Assembly: GCA_003531585.1 (NCBI GenBank)
Contig: DQFX01000059.1
Coordinates: 1-64,000, forward strand
Direction of reading: 5' to 3'
DNA length: 64,000 nucleotides
Origin: Oscillospiraceae bacterium
GTDB lineage: Bacteria > Bacillota > Clostridia > Oscillospirales > Ruminococcaceae
The notes beneath the pieces were generated by a model. The model worked only from the letters and a program-made list of their open reading frames with translations. It had not been told where the DNA came from and made no database searches. Below are positions 56,588 through 64,000 of this stretch, in pieces (the stretch's first letter is position 1; each line of letters starts with the position of its first letter). The translations under genes were made by a program, and so were the position numbers.

Positions 56588-58222
56588 ATGAAAAAGTATT
56601 CCGGCAAGGGCGTATACGGAGCTATAGCCATCGGAAAAATTTCCGTACTGAAAAAGAATGACGCAGCAGTCACACGCGTGCATGTAGAGGACGCAGCCGC
56701 TGAAAAGGCGCGTGTCGAAAAGGCGAAGCAGGCGGCTGCGGAGCAGCTTCAGGCTATTCACGACAAGGCGCTCAAAGAGGTCGGCGAGGCAAACGCGCAG
56801 ATCTTCGAGATACACATAATGATGCTGGAGGACGAGGACTACAACGAATCCATCGCGAACATCATAGACACCCAGCAGGTCAACGCGGAATACGCCGTAG
56901 CCGTGACCTCCGACAATTTCGCAGAGATGTTCGCCGCAATGGACGACGCGTACATGCAGGCGCGTTCAGCCGATGTCCGGGATATCTCCAACCGCATAAT
57001 CGCTAACCTCACCGGCACTGCGGACAGTTCCGCTGAGTCCTGCGACAGCATGATAGTATGCGCGGACGACCTCGCTCCCAGCGAGACTGTGGCGCTCGAC
57101 AAGGACAAGGTTCTTGCGTTCGTTACGGCGCACGGCTCGTCGAATTCCCACACCGCCATACTTGCCAGGAACATGAATATTCCGGCTGTAATAGGCATGG
57201 GCGATGAGTTCCTGACCGAGATATCCTCCGGGACTCCGGCGATAGTGGACGGCTACACAGGCACCGTGATAGTCGACCCGGACGAGGCGACAGTCGCCGA
57301 ATATACCGCAAAGCGCACTTCCGACGAGGAGAAAAAGCGCCTTCTTCAGGAGCTCAAGGGCAAGGAGAACGTCACCGTTGACGGCAGAAAAATCAACATC
57401 TACGCCAACATCAGCGGAATCGACAACATCGGCGCTGTGCTGCTCAACGACGCGGGCGGCATCGGACTTTTCCGCAGCGAGTTCCTGTATCTTGAGAACA
57501 GCGATTTTCCCACCGAGGAGCAGCAGTTCCACGCGTACAAGCGCGTTCTCGAGAGCATGGCTGGCAAGAAGGTCATCATACGCACGCTGGATATCGGCGC
57601 TGATAAGCAGGTAGGCTATTTCGGGCTGAAAAAGGAAGAGAACCCCGCGCTTGGCTATCGCGCTATCCGTATCTGCCTTACCCGCCCCGAGATATTCAAA
57701 ACGCAGCTCCGGGCGCTGTACCGCGCTTCCGTTTACGGCAATCTCGGCATAATGTTCCCGATGATAACCAGCGTGAAGGAAGTCGAGCGTATCAAGGAAA
57801 TATGCGAGGAGGTCAAGGCGGAGCTTCGCAGCGATGGCATTGAGTACTCCGACAAAATCGAGCTTGGTATCATGATAGAGACTCCCGCAGCCGCGCTGAT
57901 AAGCGACAGGCTGGCTCCGATGGTGGACTTTTTCAGCGTAGGCACCAACGACCTGACGCAGTACACGCTTGCCTGCGACCGACAGAATCCCGATATTGAG
58001 GAGTTTATCGACACGCACCATGAAGCTATACTCAGGCTCATTGAAATGAGCGCCGAGAACGCCCACAAGAACGGCGCATGGATAGGAATATGCGGCGAGC
58101 TTGCCGCAGATACCACGCTTACGGAGCGGTTCCTCAGAATGGGAATAGACGAGCTTTCCGTATCTCCCAGCTTCGTGCTGAAGGTGCGCGACGCAGTACG
58201 CCGAACTGATCTTTCCGAATGA
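56588..58222 (+). CDS. ptsI: PTS enzyme I (phosphoenolpyruvate-protein phosphotransferase)
   Basis: A 544-residue enzyme that takes phosphate from PEP and gives it to HPr. The phospho-His is His188 in THGSSNSHTAILARN. PEP-binding motifs are DAGGIGLFRSEFLYL (about 294-308), IIRTLDIGADKQ and FFSVGTNDLTQY with the catalytic Cys in WIGICGELA (about 499). It is slightly shorter than B. subtilis EI (570) but complete. I chose the ATG behind GTGGGGTGTTTGT; the frame is open upstream only through repeat copy C. A terminator follows. Confidence 0.96.
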   Translation: MKKYSGKGVYGAIAIGKISVLKKNDAAVTRVHVEDAAAEKARVEKAKQAAAEQLQAIHDKALKEVGEANAQIFEIHIMMLEDEDYNESIANIIDTQQVNAEYAVAVTSDNFAEMFAAMDDAYMQARSADVRDISNRIIANLTGTADSSAESCDSMIVCADDLAPSETVALDKDKVLAFVTAHGSSNSHTAILARNMNIPAVIGMGDEFLTEISSGTPAIVDGYTGTVIVDPDEATVAEYTAKRTSDEEKKRLLQELKGKENVTVDGRKINIYANISGIDNIGAVLLNDAGGIGLFRSEFLYLENSDFPTEEQQFHAYKRVLESMAGKKVIIRTLDIGADKQVGYFGLKKEENPALGYRAIRICLTRPEIFKTQLRALYRASVYGNLGIMFPMITSVKEVERIKEICEEVKAELRSDGIEYSDKIELGIMIETPAAALISDRLAPMVDFFSVGTNDLTQYTLACDRQNPDIEEFIDTHHEAILRLIEMSAENAHKNGAWIGICGELAADTTLTERFLRMGIDELSVSPSFVLKVRDAVRRTDLSE

Positions 58223-58233
58223 TATGACTAATT

Positions 58234-58264
58234 CCCCGCATGCATGTGCGGGGGGATCGTTTTT
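58234..58264 (+). terminator. Rho-independent terminator of the fru-pts operon
   Basis: CCCCGCA-TGCATG-TGCGGGG hairpin followed by GGATCGTTTTT. Confidence 0.88.
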
Positions 58265-58369
58265 GTTCGCTTTTGTCGCTTTGACCTGAGCAAGTAGTTT
58301 TCTGCCGAAAATTGCAGGATACTGGCGCAGTTTAAACGGTAGAATTTGAGGTGTATCGGGAATATCGTC

Positions 58370-58398
58370 TTGATTTTTCCGGCGGGGTGTGATAAAAT
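58370..58398 (+). promoter_or_regulatory. Promoter of the LacI-sensor/GGDEF gene
   Basis: TTGATT and TAAAAT with a 17-bp spacer; the extended TGTGA before the -10 resembles the fruR promoter. The ATG is 60 bp downstream behind GAAAGGACGCGCTTAA. Confidence 0.75.
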
Positions 58399-58457
58399 AT
58401 AAATAATAATTTTTCGGCCGGAACTCAATGGCCTGCAGACAGAAAGGACGCGCTTAA

Positions 58458-60365
58458 ATGCTGAATAGATCGGGAATTATAGGTCTGTGCTGTACGGCGG
58501 CAAACAAAGAGCCGTCCAAGCCTATAATCGACGCCATCGCGAAACATCTTGAAAAGACCGGAAGTCACAAAATGCTGGTGTTCCAGTGCTTCGAGGATAT
58601 GCACATGAACACCCCGACGGATATCGGCGGCGCTTCCGTGTATAAGCTGATAAATTACGACATGCTCGACGCAATGGTCATCGTGCCGTTTTCTATGCAC
58701 GATCACGCCGTTATCGACCAGGTAGTGCAGGAGTGCATAAAGCATGATGTTCCGCTTATCTCCATTGATATGGAGATACCCGGCGCGTTTACCGTGCAGT
58801 TTGGCTACGGAGAAGCGTTCGGCGCTATCGTGGAGCATGTTCTGGACGTCCACGGGTGCAGGCGGATAAAGCTGGTTTCAGGTCCTGCGGACAATCCGTT
58901 TTCGCAGCAGCGTGTCGAGCGCTGCCGGGAGATAATGCGGCTGCACGGTCTGACTCTGAATGACAGCGACATAATATGCGGCGAATTCTGGGAGAATCCG
59001 ACATACGAAGCAATGGACAGGTTCTTTGAATCCGGCGAACCGCTGCCGGAAGCGTTCATCTGCTGCAACGACGCAATGGCTATGGCGGTCTGCCTGAAAC
59101 TTACGGAGCACGGATATTCCGTGCCCGAGGACGTGATAGTGACCGGCTTTGACGGGATAAATCTGGAGCGGTACCACAAACCGAGGCTGACTACAGCTTC
59201 CAGGGATCATTCCCAGATCGCGGACACGGTGCTCGGCATAATTGCCAGAATATGCGCGGAGCCGGGTCTGGAGCCTTATAAGGTAGAGCTGAAATACGAT
59301 CCGGTATTCAGCGAGAGCTGCGGCTGCGGAACAGGGAAGAGCGCGGATCCGAACCGCGTGGTCGCGGATATCATGGAGGACTACAGGAACGCTCTCAACT
59401 ACGAGGAGTACGTGAACCACATGGAAAACGAGATCGCCGCAGATCCTGCTCCGGGGAACGTTCACAATGTGCTGAAAAAATACTGCCCGGGTAATGCGAT
59501 GATTTGCCTTACAGAGGAACTGAACCGTTACTTCCACGGTCAGGACGACTCGCTGCCTGCGTTCACCGGATTCGGGGACATGCGGGTTTTCCTGTCGACA
59601 TTCGAGGGCAGGAGCGACGAGGGAACGGTATTCCCGGCGGCAAGGCTGATACCGCAGCTCGAGAATTCCTTCGGTGCGAACAATACGCTGTTCATAATCC
59701 CGCTGCACTTCCAGGATACGGTGCATGGGTACTTCATAACGCATTACGTGCTTGACGAACATCACAACGAGCGGCTGTACACATTCTGTACCAGCCTCAA
59801 CCGCTGCCTTGAGACGATGTGCGCGCACGAGCATATGAGTATACTTAACCGCCGTCTGGAGTTCATGTTCACACATGACCATCTTACGCAGATATACAAC
59901 CGGTATGGGTTCTACAATGGATTCCGCAGGAGCTGCGCTGATATCGTCGGCTCCAGGGAGGTCTTTATTGTGTCGATAGACCTCAATGATATGAAGTACA
60001 TCAACGACAATTACGGTCATTCGGCAGGCGACGACGCATTGTGCATTACTTCTGCGGCACTTACCCGGGCGGCGGAGCACTGCGGCGGGAATACAATATG
60101 CTCAAGGTTTGGAGGAGATGAGTTCGTAGCGGCAGAAGTCTGCCAGGGCAGCGCGAAGGAGAAGTCGGATAAGTTCCGCGAAGGCTTTGTGAAAGCACTT
60201 GCCGAGCTGAACGCCGCGAGCGGCAGACCGTTTGCGGTGAAGGTAAGTATCGGAGTGTATTCAGCTTCACTTGAGGGCGTGGATTCCATTGATGAGCTGA
60301 TAGAGCTGGCAGACCGCCTGATGTACTCTGACAAGGCAAGGCACAAGCGCCACCCCAGAAACTGA
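58458..60365 (+). CDS. Diguanylate cyclase with LacI-type sugar-binding sensor
   Basis: A 635-residue cytoplasmic protein. Residues about 1-290 are a periplasmic-binding-protein-like sensor of the LacI/GalR effector type (Peripla_BP_3: DAMVIVPFSMHDHAVIDQVVQECIKHDVPLISID..AFICCNDAMAMAVCLKL..VIVTGFDGINLER), without the DNA-binding helix. A helical linker with Cys-Gly-Cys (SESCGCG) and a GAF-like middle (about 340-460) follow. A C-terminal GGDEF domain (about 475-630) has an intact FGGDEF motif (552-556). No RxxD inhibitory site precedes it. It is predicted to make cyclic di-GMP in response to a small molecule. There is no signal peptide, so sensing is intracellular. Confidence 0.9.
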   Translation: MLNRSGIIGLCCTAANKEPSKPIIDAIAKHLEKTGSHKMLVFQCFEDMHMNTPTDIGGASVYKLINYDMLDAMVIVPFSMHDHAVIDQVVQECIKHDVPLISIDMEIPGAFTVQFGYGEAFGAIVEHVLDVHGCRRIKLVSGPADNPFSQQRVERCREIMRLHGLTLNDSDIICGEFWENPTYEAMDRFFESGEPLPEAFICCNDAMAMAVCLKLTEHGYSVPEDVIVTGFDGINLERYHKPRLTTASRDHSQIADTVLGIIARICAEPGLEPYKVELKYDPVFSESCGCGTGKSADPNRVVADIMEDYRNALNYEEYVNHMENEIAADPAPGNVHNVLKKYCPGNAMICLTEELNRYFHGQDDSLPAFTGFGDMRVFLSTFEGRSDEGTVFPAARLIPQLENSFGANNTLFIIPLHFQDTVHGYFITHYVLDEHHNERLYTFCTSLNRCLETMCAHEHMSILNRRLEFMFTHDHLTQIYNRYGFYNGFRRSCADIVGSREVFIVSIDLNDMKYINDNYGHSAGDDALCITSAALTRAAEHCGGNTICSRFGGDEFVAAEVCQGSAKEKSDKFREGFVKALAELNAASGRPFAVKVSIGVYSASLEGVDSIDELIELADRLMYSDKARHKRHPRN

Positions 60366-60385
60366 GCATTTCATGACCTTATATA

Positions 60386-60420
60386 AAATACCCCCCGGCA
60401 TATGCCGGGGGGTATTTTTA
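60386..60420. terminator. Perfect bidirectional terminator between GGDEF and deacetylase genes
   Basis: A palindrome with ACCCCCCGGCAT/ATGCCGGGGGGT stem, flanked by AAAAT and ATTTTT. It serves the two convergent genes. Confidence 0.95.
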
Positions 60421-60424
60421 ATTA

Positions 60425-61309
60425 TCAGTTGTACATGTTCTTCTGGAGTACGTTGGTGTAGACCTTTTCCATGTCGGGTTCGATACCCTTGATTTTGAAC
60501 AGCTCAGTGACGGTCACGAACTTGTAACCCTGCTTCTGAAGCTCCGGGATTATGGTGTCCAGCGCTTCCACGGTCATGGAGTTGCCCTCTGCGTCGTGGA
60601 GCAGGATTATATCGCCGTCCTTAGCCTGCTTGAGGATCATTTTAGCGCGCATTTCAGTGGTTACTCTGTCCTCCCAGTCGTTCGCGCCGATTCCGGCAAT
60701 GAACGGAACGTCGATATTGTCGAACACTATCTGATGTACCGAAATATACGGCGGGCGGAAGAACTTCGTGTGTTCGCCGGTTATCTCGTAAACCTTTTCA
60801 TCGGTGTATTCGAACTCTGCCCTGATATCCTCGGCGGAAAGCTCTGTCATGTTGCTGTGTGTGCGGCTGTGGTTGTTTATCTCGCAGCCGAGGTCGTAGG
60901 CGCGCTTTACCGCCTTGGCGCTCTCATCGTTGATGTTGTTTCCGATGAGGAAGAACGAGGCAACTATGTCGTACTTCTCCAGCTTGTCTATAACATCGTT
61001 CGTTGTGGTAGCGTTAGGGCCATCGTCAAAGGTCAGCGCGATGTACTTTACGTCCTGGCTCATTTCTGTTTCCTCCGCTGTATCGTTTTTTGTGCTGTCT
61101 GATGTTCCGGCGGTGATTTCTTCGGTGAGCTTTTCCACTTCGGAAGTTATCTTCTCGATAGTGCTTGAAACGCTTGCAGAATCCGCCGTGCTTTCCGCGC
61201 CCTGCGTGGAGTCTGCGGAACTGCCGGACGGCGCTCCCGTGCATGCGGAGAGCATCGTCACAGCGGTAAAAGCTGCCAGAATTGTTTTGATTATCATGCT
61301 CGTTTTCAT
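60425..61309 (-). CDS. Polysaccharide deacetylase (NodB-domain) lipoprotein
   Basis: A 294-residue lipoprotein. The signal peptide has lipobox LSAC (Cys23); a Ser/Thr/Glu-rich stalk (about 24-85) follows, then a CE4/NodB catalytic domain. Motifs are TFDDGPNATT (Asp-Asp), NHSRTHSNMT (two metal His), RPPY and LLHDAEGNS. It probably removes N-acetyl groups from cell-wall glycans such as peptidoglycan, giving lysozyme resistance. Its ATG lies 1 bp after the leuS stop (TAAGATG), so it is translated from the leuS message, an unusual partner. Confidence 0.92.
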   Translation of the reverse strand: MKTSMIIKTILAAFTAVTMLSACTGAPSGSSADSTQGAESTADSASVSSTIEKITSEVEKLTEEITAGTSDSTKNDTAEETEMSQDVKYIALTFDDGPNATTTNDVIDKLEKYDIVASFFLIGNNINDESAKAVKRAYDLGCEINNHSRTHSNMTELSAEDIRAEFEYTDEKVYEITGEHTKFFRPPYISVHQIVFDNIDVPFIAGIGANDWEDRVTTEMRAKMILKQAKDGDIILLHDAEGNSMTVEALDTIIPELQKQGYKFVTVTELFKIKGIEPDMEKVYTNVLQKNMYN

Positions 61310-61310
61310 C

Positions 61311-63737
61311 TTACTTTACAACGATGTTTACAAGCTTGTTCGGAACTGCGATCTTCTTAACTACAGTCTTGCCGTCGGTCAGAGCCTTTATCTCGGGGAG
61401 ATCGAACGCGAGGTTCTCAAGCTCCTCCTTAGCGCAGTCAACGGGCGCGTTGAAACGAGCCTTTACCTTGCCGTTGACCTGAACTACTATCTCAACGCTG
61501 TCCTCAACGCAGAGCTTTTCGTCGTACTCTACCCACTTCTGCTCGTTGAGCACGCCCTCGTAGCCCATTACCTGGTACAGCTCCTCGGTGATGTGCGGAG
61601 CGAACGGATTGAGCAGTATCAGCAGAGTTCTGTAGTCTGCGCGGGTCAGAGAGCCTGCGGCGTCTATTTCATTAAGCAGACCCATCATCGTAGCGATGGC
61701 GGTGTTGAACTTAAGTGTTTCGATGTCCTCGCTGACCTTCTTGATGGTCTTGTGCATGGAAGCGCGGAGCTTGTCGCTGTACTCGTCGCCGGGAACTACC
61801 TTCTCCTGCATAGCCCATACTCTGTCGAGGAAGCGCTTGCAGCCCTTGATGCCGTTCTCCTGCCACGGAGCAGCCTTTTCGAAGTCGCCTACGAACATCT
61901 CGTAAAGACGGAGGGTATCGGCACCGTATTCCTTTACAACATCGTCAGGATTTACAACGTTGCCCTTGGACTTGGACATCTTTGTGAACTCGCCGGGACG
62001 CTCGGGGTCCTTGCCGAGTATCATACCGTGGGAGGTGCGCTTCATGTACGGCTCCTTGCAGGGAACAACGCCCTGATCATACAGGAACTTGTGCCAGAAG
62101 CGGCTGTACAGCAGGTGGAGCGTGGTGTGCTCCATACCGCCGTTGTACCAGTCGACGGGCATCCAGTACTTGAGCGCTTCCTTGGAAGCAAGCTCCTTGT
62201 CGTTGTGCGGGTCGCAGTAGCGCAGGAAGTACCAGCTTGAGCCTGCCCACTGGGGCATGGTGTCGGTCTCGCGCTTTGCGGGACCTCCGCAGCACGGGCA
62301 GGTGGTGTTGATGAAGCTTTCAAGCGTAGACAGCGGGCTTTCGCCGGTGTCTGTGGGCATGTAGCTGTCTACGTCCGGGAGCTTCAGCGGAAGCTCGCTT
62401 TCAGGCAGAGCGACCCAGCCGCACTTCTCGCAGTTTACAACGGGGATAGGCTCGCCCCAGTATCTCTGGCGGGAGAATACCCAGTCGCGCAGCTTGTAGT
62501 TTACCTTCTCGCGGCCCTTGCCGTTTGCGGTGAGCCACTCCTTGATCTTTACCTTGGCGTCCTCGACGGAGAGTCCGTCCAGGAACTCGGAATTCATCAT
62601 GATACCTGTAGCGCAGTCGGTGAAGGCTTCCTTCTGAACGTCCTCGCCGCCCTTGACTACCTCGATTATCGGCAGGTTGAACACCTTTGCGAACTCCCAG
62701 TCGCGGGTGTCGTGCGCAGGAACCGCCATGATAGCGCCGGTGCCGTAGGTCATCAGAACGTAGTCGGAAATGAATATCGGGATCTCCTTGCCGTTTACGG
62801 GATTGACAGCGCGGACGCCTTCCAGCTTGACGCCGGTCTTGTCCTTGTTCATCTCGGTGCGGTCGAAGTCAGACTTGCGCGCAGCGGCAGCCTGATACTC
62901 GCGGATAGCGTCCATGTTCTGGAGCTTGTCTGCCCATTTTTCAATGATGGGGTGCTCCGGAGAGATTACCATGTAGGTAGCGCCAAAGAGCGTGTCCGGG
63001 CGTGTGGTGTAGATGGTCAGCATGTCGCCGGCTGTGGTGGTGAAGTCCACCTCGGCGCCGGTTGAACGTCCGATCCAGTTCTTCTGGGCGGTCTTGATCT
63101 TCTCGAAGTAGTCAACGCTGTCGAGGTCGTCGATGAGCTTCTGAGCGTACTCGGTGATCTTGAGCATCCACTGGCTCTTTACCTTGTGGACTACCTCGCC
63201 GCCGCAGCGCTCGCACTTGCCGTTTACGACCTCCTCGTTAGCCAGAACGACCTTACAGGAGGTACACCAGTTGACGTTCATTTCCTTCTTGTATGCAAGT
63301 CCCGCCTTGAACAGCTTGAGGAATATCCACTGCGTCCACTTGAAGTAGTCGGGATCGGTGGTGTTTATCTCCCTGTCCCAGTCGAAGGACAGACCGAGGC
63401 TCTTGAGCTGAGCCTTGAAGCGTGCGACGTTGTTCTTTGTTACAATGGCGGGGTGTATCTTGTTCTTGATGGCGAAGTTCTCAGTCGGCAGACCGAAAGC
63501 GTCCCAGCCCATCGGGAACAGCACGTTGTAGCCCTGGAGTCTGCGCTTCCTGGATACGATATCCATAGCGGTATAGGGGCGCGGGTGACCGATGTGGAGT
63601 CCCTGACCGGAGGGGTAGGGGAACTCTACCAGCGCGTAGAACTTCGGCTTGGAGTAGTCGTTTTCTGCGTGGAACGTCTTGTGTTCGTCCCAGTATTTCT
63701 GCCACTTGTTTTCAATGGCGGTAAAATCATAACCCAT
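61311..63737 (-). CDS. leuS: Leucyl-tRNA synthetase
   Basis: An 808-residue class I synthetase charging tRNA-Leu. HIGH motif: GLHIGHPRPYTAMD (about 47-51). KMSKS motif: FTKMSKSKGNVVN (about 590-600). The editing CP1 domain is present between them, with zinc-binding CTSCKVVL..CERCG and CEKCGWVALPE..CPCCGG clusters. The C-terminal anticodon and extension domains are intact. GAAAGGAAACAAA precedes the ATG. A consensus promoter lies upstream and the deacetylase gene follows immediately. Confidence 0.97.
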   Translation of the reverse strand: MGYDFTAIENKWQKYWDEHKTFHAENDYSKPKFYALVEFPYPSGQGLHIGHPRPYTAMDIVSRKRRLQGYNVLFPMGWDAFGLPTENFAIKNKIHPAIVTKNNVARFKAQLKSLGLSFDWDREINTTDPDYFKWTQWIFLKLFKAGLAYKKEMNVNWCTSCKVVLANEEVVNGKCERCGGEVVHKVKSQWMLKITEYAQKLIDDLDSVDYFEKIKTAQKNWIGRSTGAEVDFTTTAGDMLTIYTTRPDTLFGATYMVISPEHPIIEKWADKLQNMDAIREYQAAAARKSDFDRTEMNKDKTGVKLEGVRAVNPVNGKEIPIFISDYVLMTYGTGAIMAVPAHDTRDWEFAKVFNLPIIEVVKGGEDVQKEAFTDCATGIMMNSEFLDGLSVEDAKVKIKEWLTANGKGREKVNYKLRDWVFSRQRYWGEPIPVVNCEKCGWVALPESELPLKLPDVDSYMPTDTGESPLSTLESFINTTCPCCGGPAKRETDTMPQWAGSSWYFLRYCDPHNDKELASKEALKYWMPVDWYNGGMEHTTLHLLYSRFWHKFLYDQGVVPCKEPYMKRTSHGMILGKDPERPGEFTKMSKSKGNVVNPDDVVKEYGADTLRLYEMFVGDFEKAAPWQENGIKGCKRFLDRVWAMQEKVVPGDEYSDKLRASMHKTIKKVSEDIETLKFNTAIATMMGLLNEIDAAGSLTRADYRTLLILLNPFAPHITEELYQVMGYEGVLNEQKWVEYDEKLCVEDSVEIVVQVNGKVKARFNAPVDCAKEELENLAFDLPEIKALTDGKTVVKKIAVPNKLVNIVVK

Positions 63738-63782
63738 TGTTTTGTTTCCTTTCAGCGGGATAGTATTATATTACAAATATAT

Positions 63783-63811
63783 ATTATACTCTAAATTCCG
63801 GCGGTTGTCAA
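63783..63811 (-). promoter_or_regulatory. Promoter of the leuS operon
   Basis: On the minus strand, TTGACA and TATAAT, both consensus, with a 17-bp spacer. The leader is only about 40 nt, so no T-box riboswitch is present, unlike many Gram-positive synthetase genes. Confidence 0.88.
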
Positions 63812-63860
63812 TGATTTTGCGCGATTTGCGGAGCGTTCCCGCGCATTTTTCCGCAAAAAC

Positions 63861-63894
63861 ACCAGACCCCCGCGATCGCTCGCAGGGGTCTGGT
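63861..63894 (-). terminator. Terminator hairpin reading out of the right edge
   Basis: ACCAGACCCC/GGGGTCTGGT stem-loop; on the minus strand it is followed by GTTTTTGC, so it should end a transcript whose gene lies beyond the window. The remaining bases to the edge hold no gene that I can recognise. Confidence 0.75.
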
Positions 63895-64000
63895 GCTGGT
63901 TTGGTTGGTAATTATATGAAAAGGTGCGGTTGTCATTCTAAGAGGCTTTGGTGTTCCCTCCGCCTTACAGCTTATATTTTACCCGGGGAAGGTGTATTAT

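Noticed and set aside
63738..63810. T-box riboswitch upstream of leuS
   Set aside because: The leader is only about 40 nt after the promoter, too short for a T-box, and no T-box consensus is visible.
63861..64000. Possible structured RNA (6S or tmRNA end) at the right edge
   Set aside because: Only a single terminator hairpin can be supported. No conserved 6S bubble or tmRNA tail motif was found.

Overview
The window looks like a chromosomal segment of a Gram-positive, anaerobic Clostridia-type bacterium, most likely a Ruminococcus/Oscillospiraceae-like gut organism. This rests on several signs: the ylxM-ffh-rpsP-khpA cluster; many lipoproteins with a Gram-positive lipobox and Ser/Ala/Asp-rich linkers; PadR-HAAS-DUF4097 genes; a BofC-C-like protein; a fructose PTS operon; an FMN-riboswitch-controlled ribU; and no outer-membrane genes. 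Coding sequence is moderately GC-rich. Promoters are mostly near-consensus TTGACA-N17-TATAAT. I saw no rRNA, tRNA or CRISPR. The assignment is inference, because no marker RNA is present.

Layout. 0-2.2 kb: a GH2 beta-galactosidase with an inverted-repeat operator over its promoter. 2.2-5.2 kb: an FTR-like Fe-S protein and the ylxM-ffh-rpsP-khpA operon (protein export and ribosome). 5.7-9.7 kb: a membrane protein, a CPBP protease, aroK, tsaD and a DUF6062-like gene. 9.8-14.6 kb: an OGG-type glycosylase, two zinc-ribbon membrane proteins (one with eleven 8-residue repeats) and a BofC-C-like protein. 14.7-18.3 kb: uvrC-rsmD-coaD-coiled-coil operon. 18.6-20.1 kb: an intact terminase large subunit with a small partner gene but no other phage genes. 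20.2-22.4 kb: DUF2461, FMN riboswitch-ribU, DUF5662. 22.5-26 kb: the padR-HAAS-DUF4097-DUF4097 operon with a visible tandem operator. 26.2-36.3 kb: purB, recJ, a RelA/SpoT-type enzyme, an MBL hydrolase, pncB, an unknown gene and convergent pncA. 36.3-44.8 kb: glmU, a bPH2 membrane protein, a PLP decarboxylase, two parvulin-type lipoproteins, a BMP-type binding lipoprotein and an EIIA-like protein lacking its active-site region. 44.9-50 kb: a CPA2 antiporter and a sugar ABC importer without its ATPase. 50.1-52.1 kb: a MATE exporter fused to a cytidylate-kinase-like domain. 52.4-58.2 kb: fruR-fruK-fruA-ptsH-ptsI, a complete fructose phosphotransfer chain. 58.4-63.8 kb: a LacI-sensor/GGDEF protein, a polysaccharide deacetylase and leuS.

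The most unusual signal is non-coding. Three intergenic elements with a core of about 190 bp (near 2.5, 18.4 and 35.6 kb) share hairpins that covary between copies. Each is bracketed by two (near-)identical copies of a 20-27 nt terminator hairpin that differs from locus to locus. The outer flanks look like one bidirectional terminator split by an insertion. This resembles a small mobile or structured-RNA element that duplicates its target terminator. A second intergenic family, built on AATTCGGAATT and able to fold on itself, occurs near 8.9, 14.2 and 56.5 kb; one copy lies between ptsH and ptsI.
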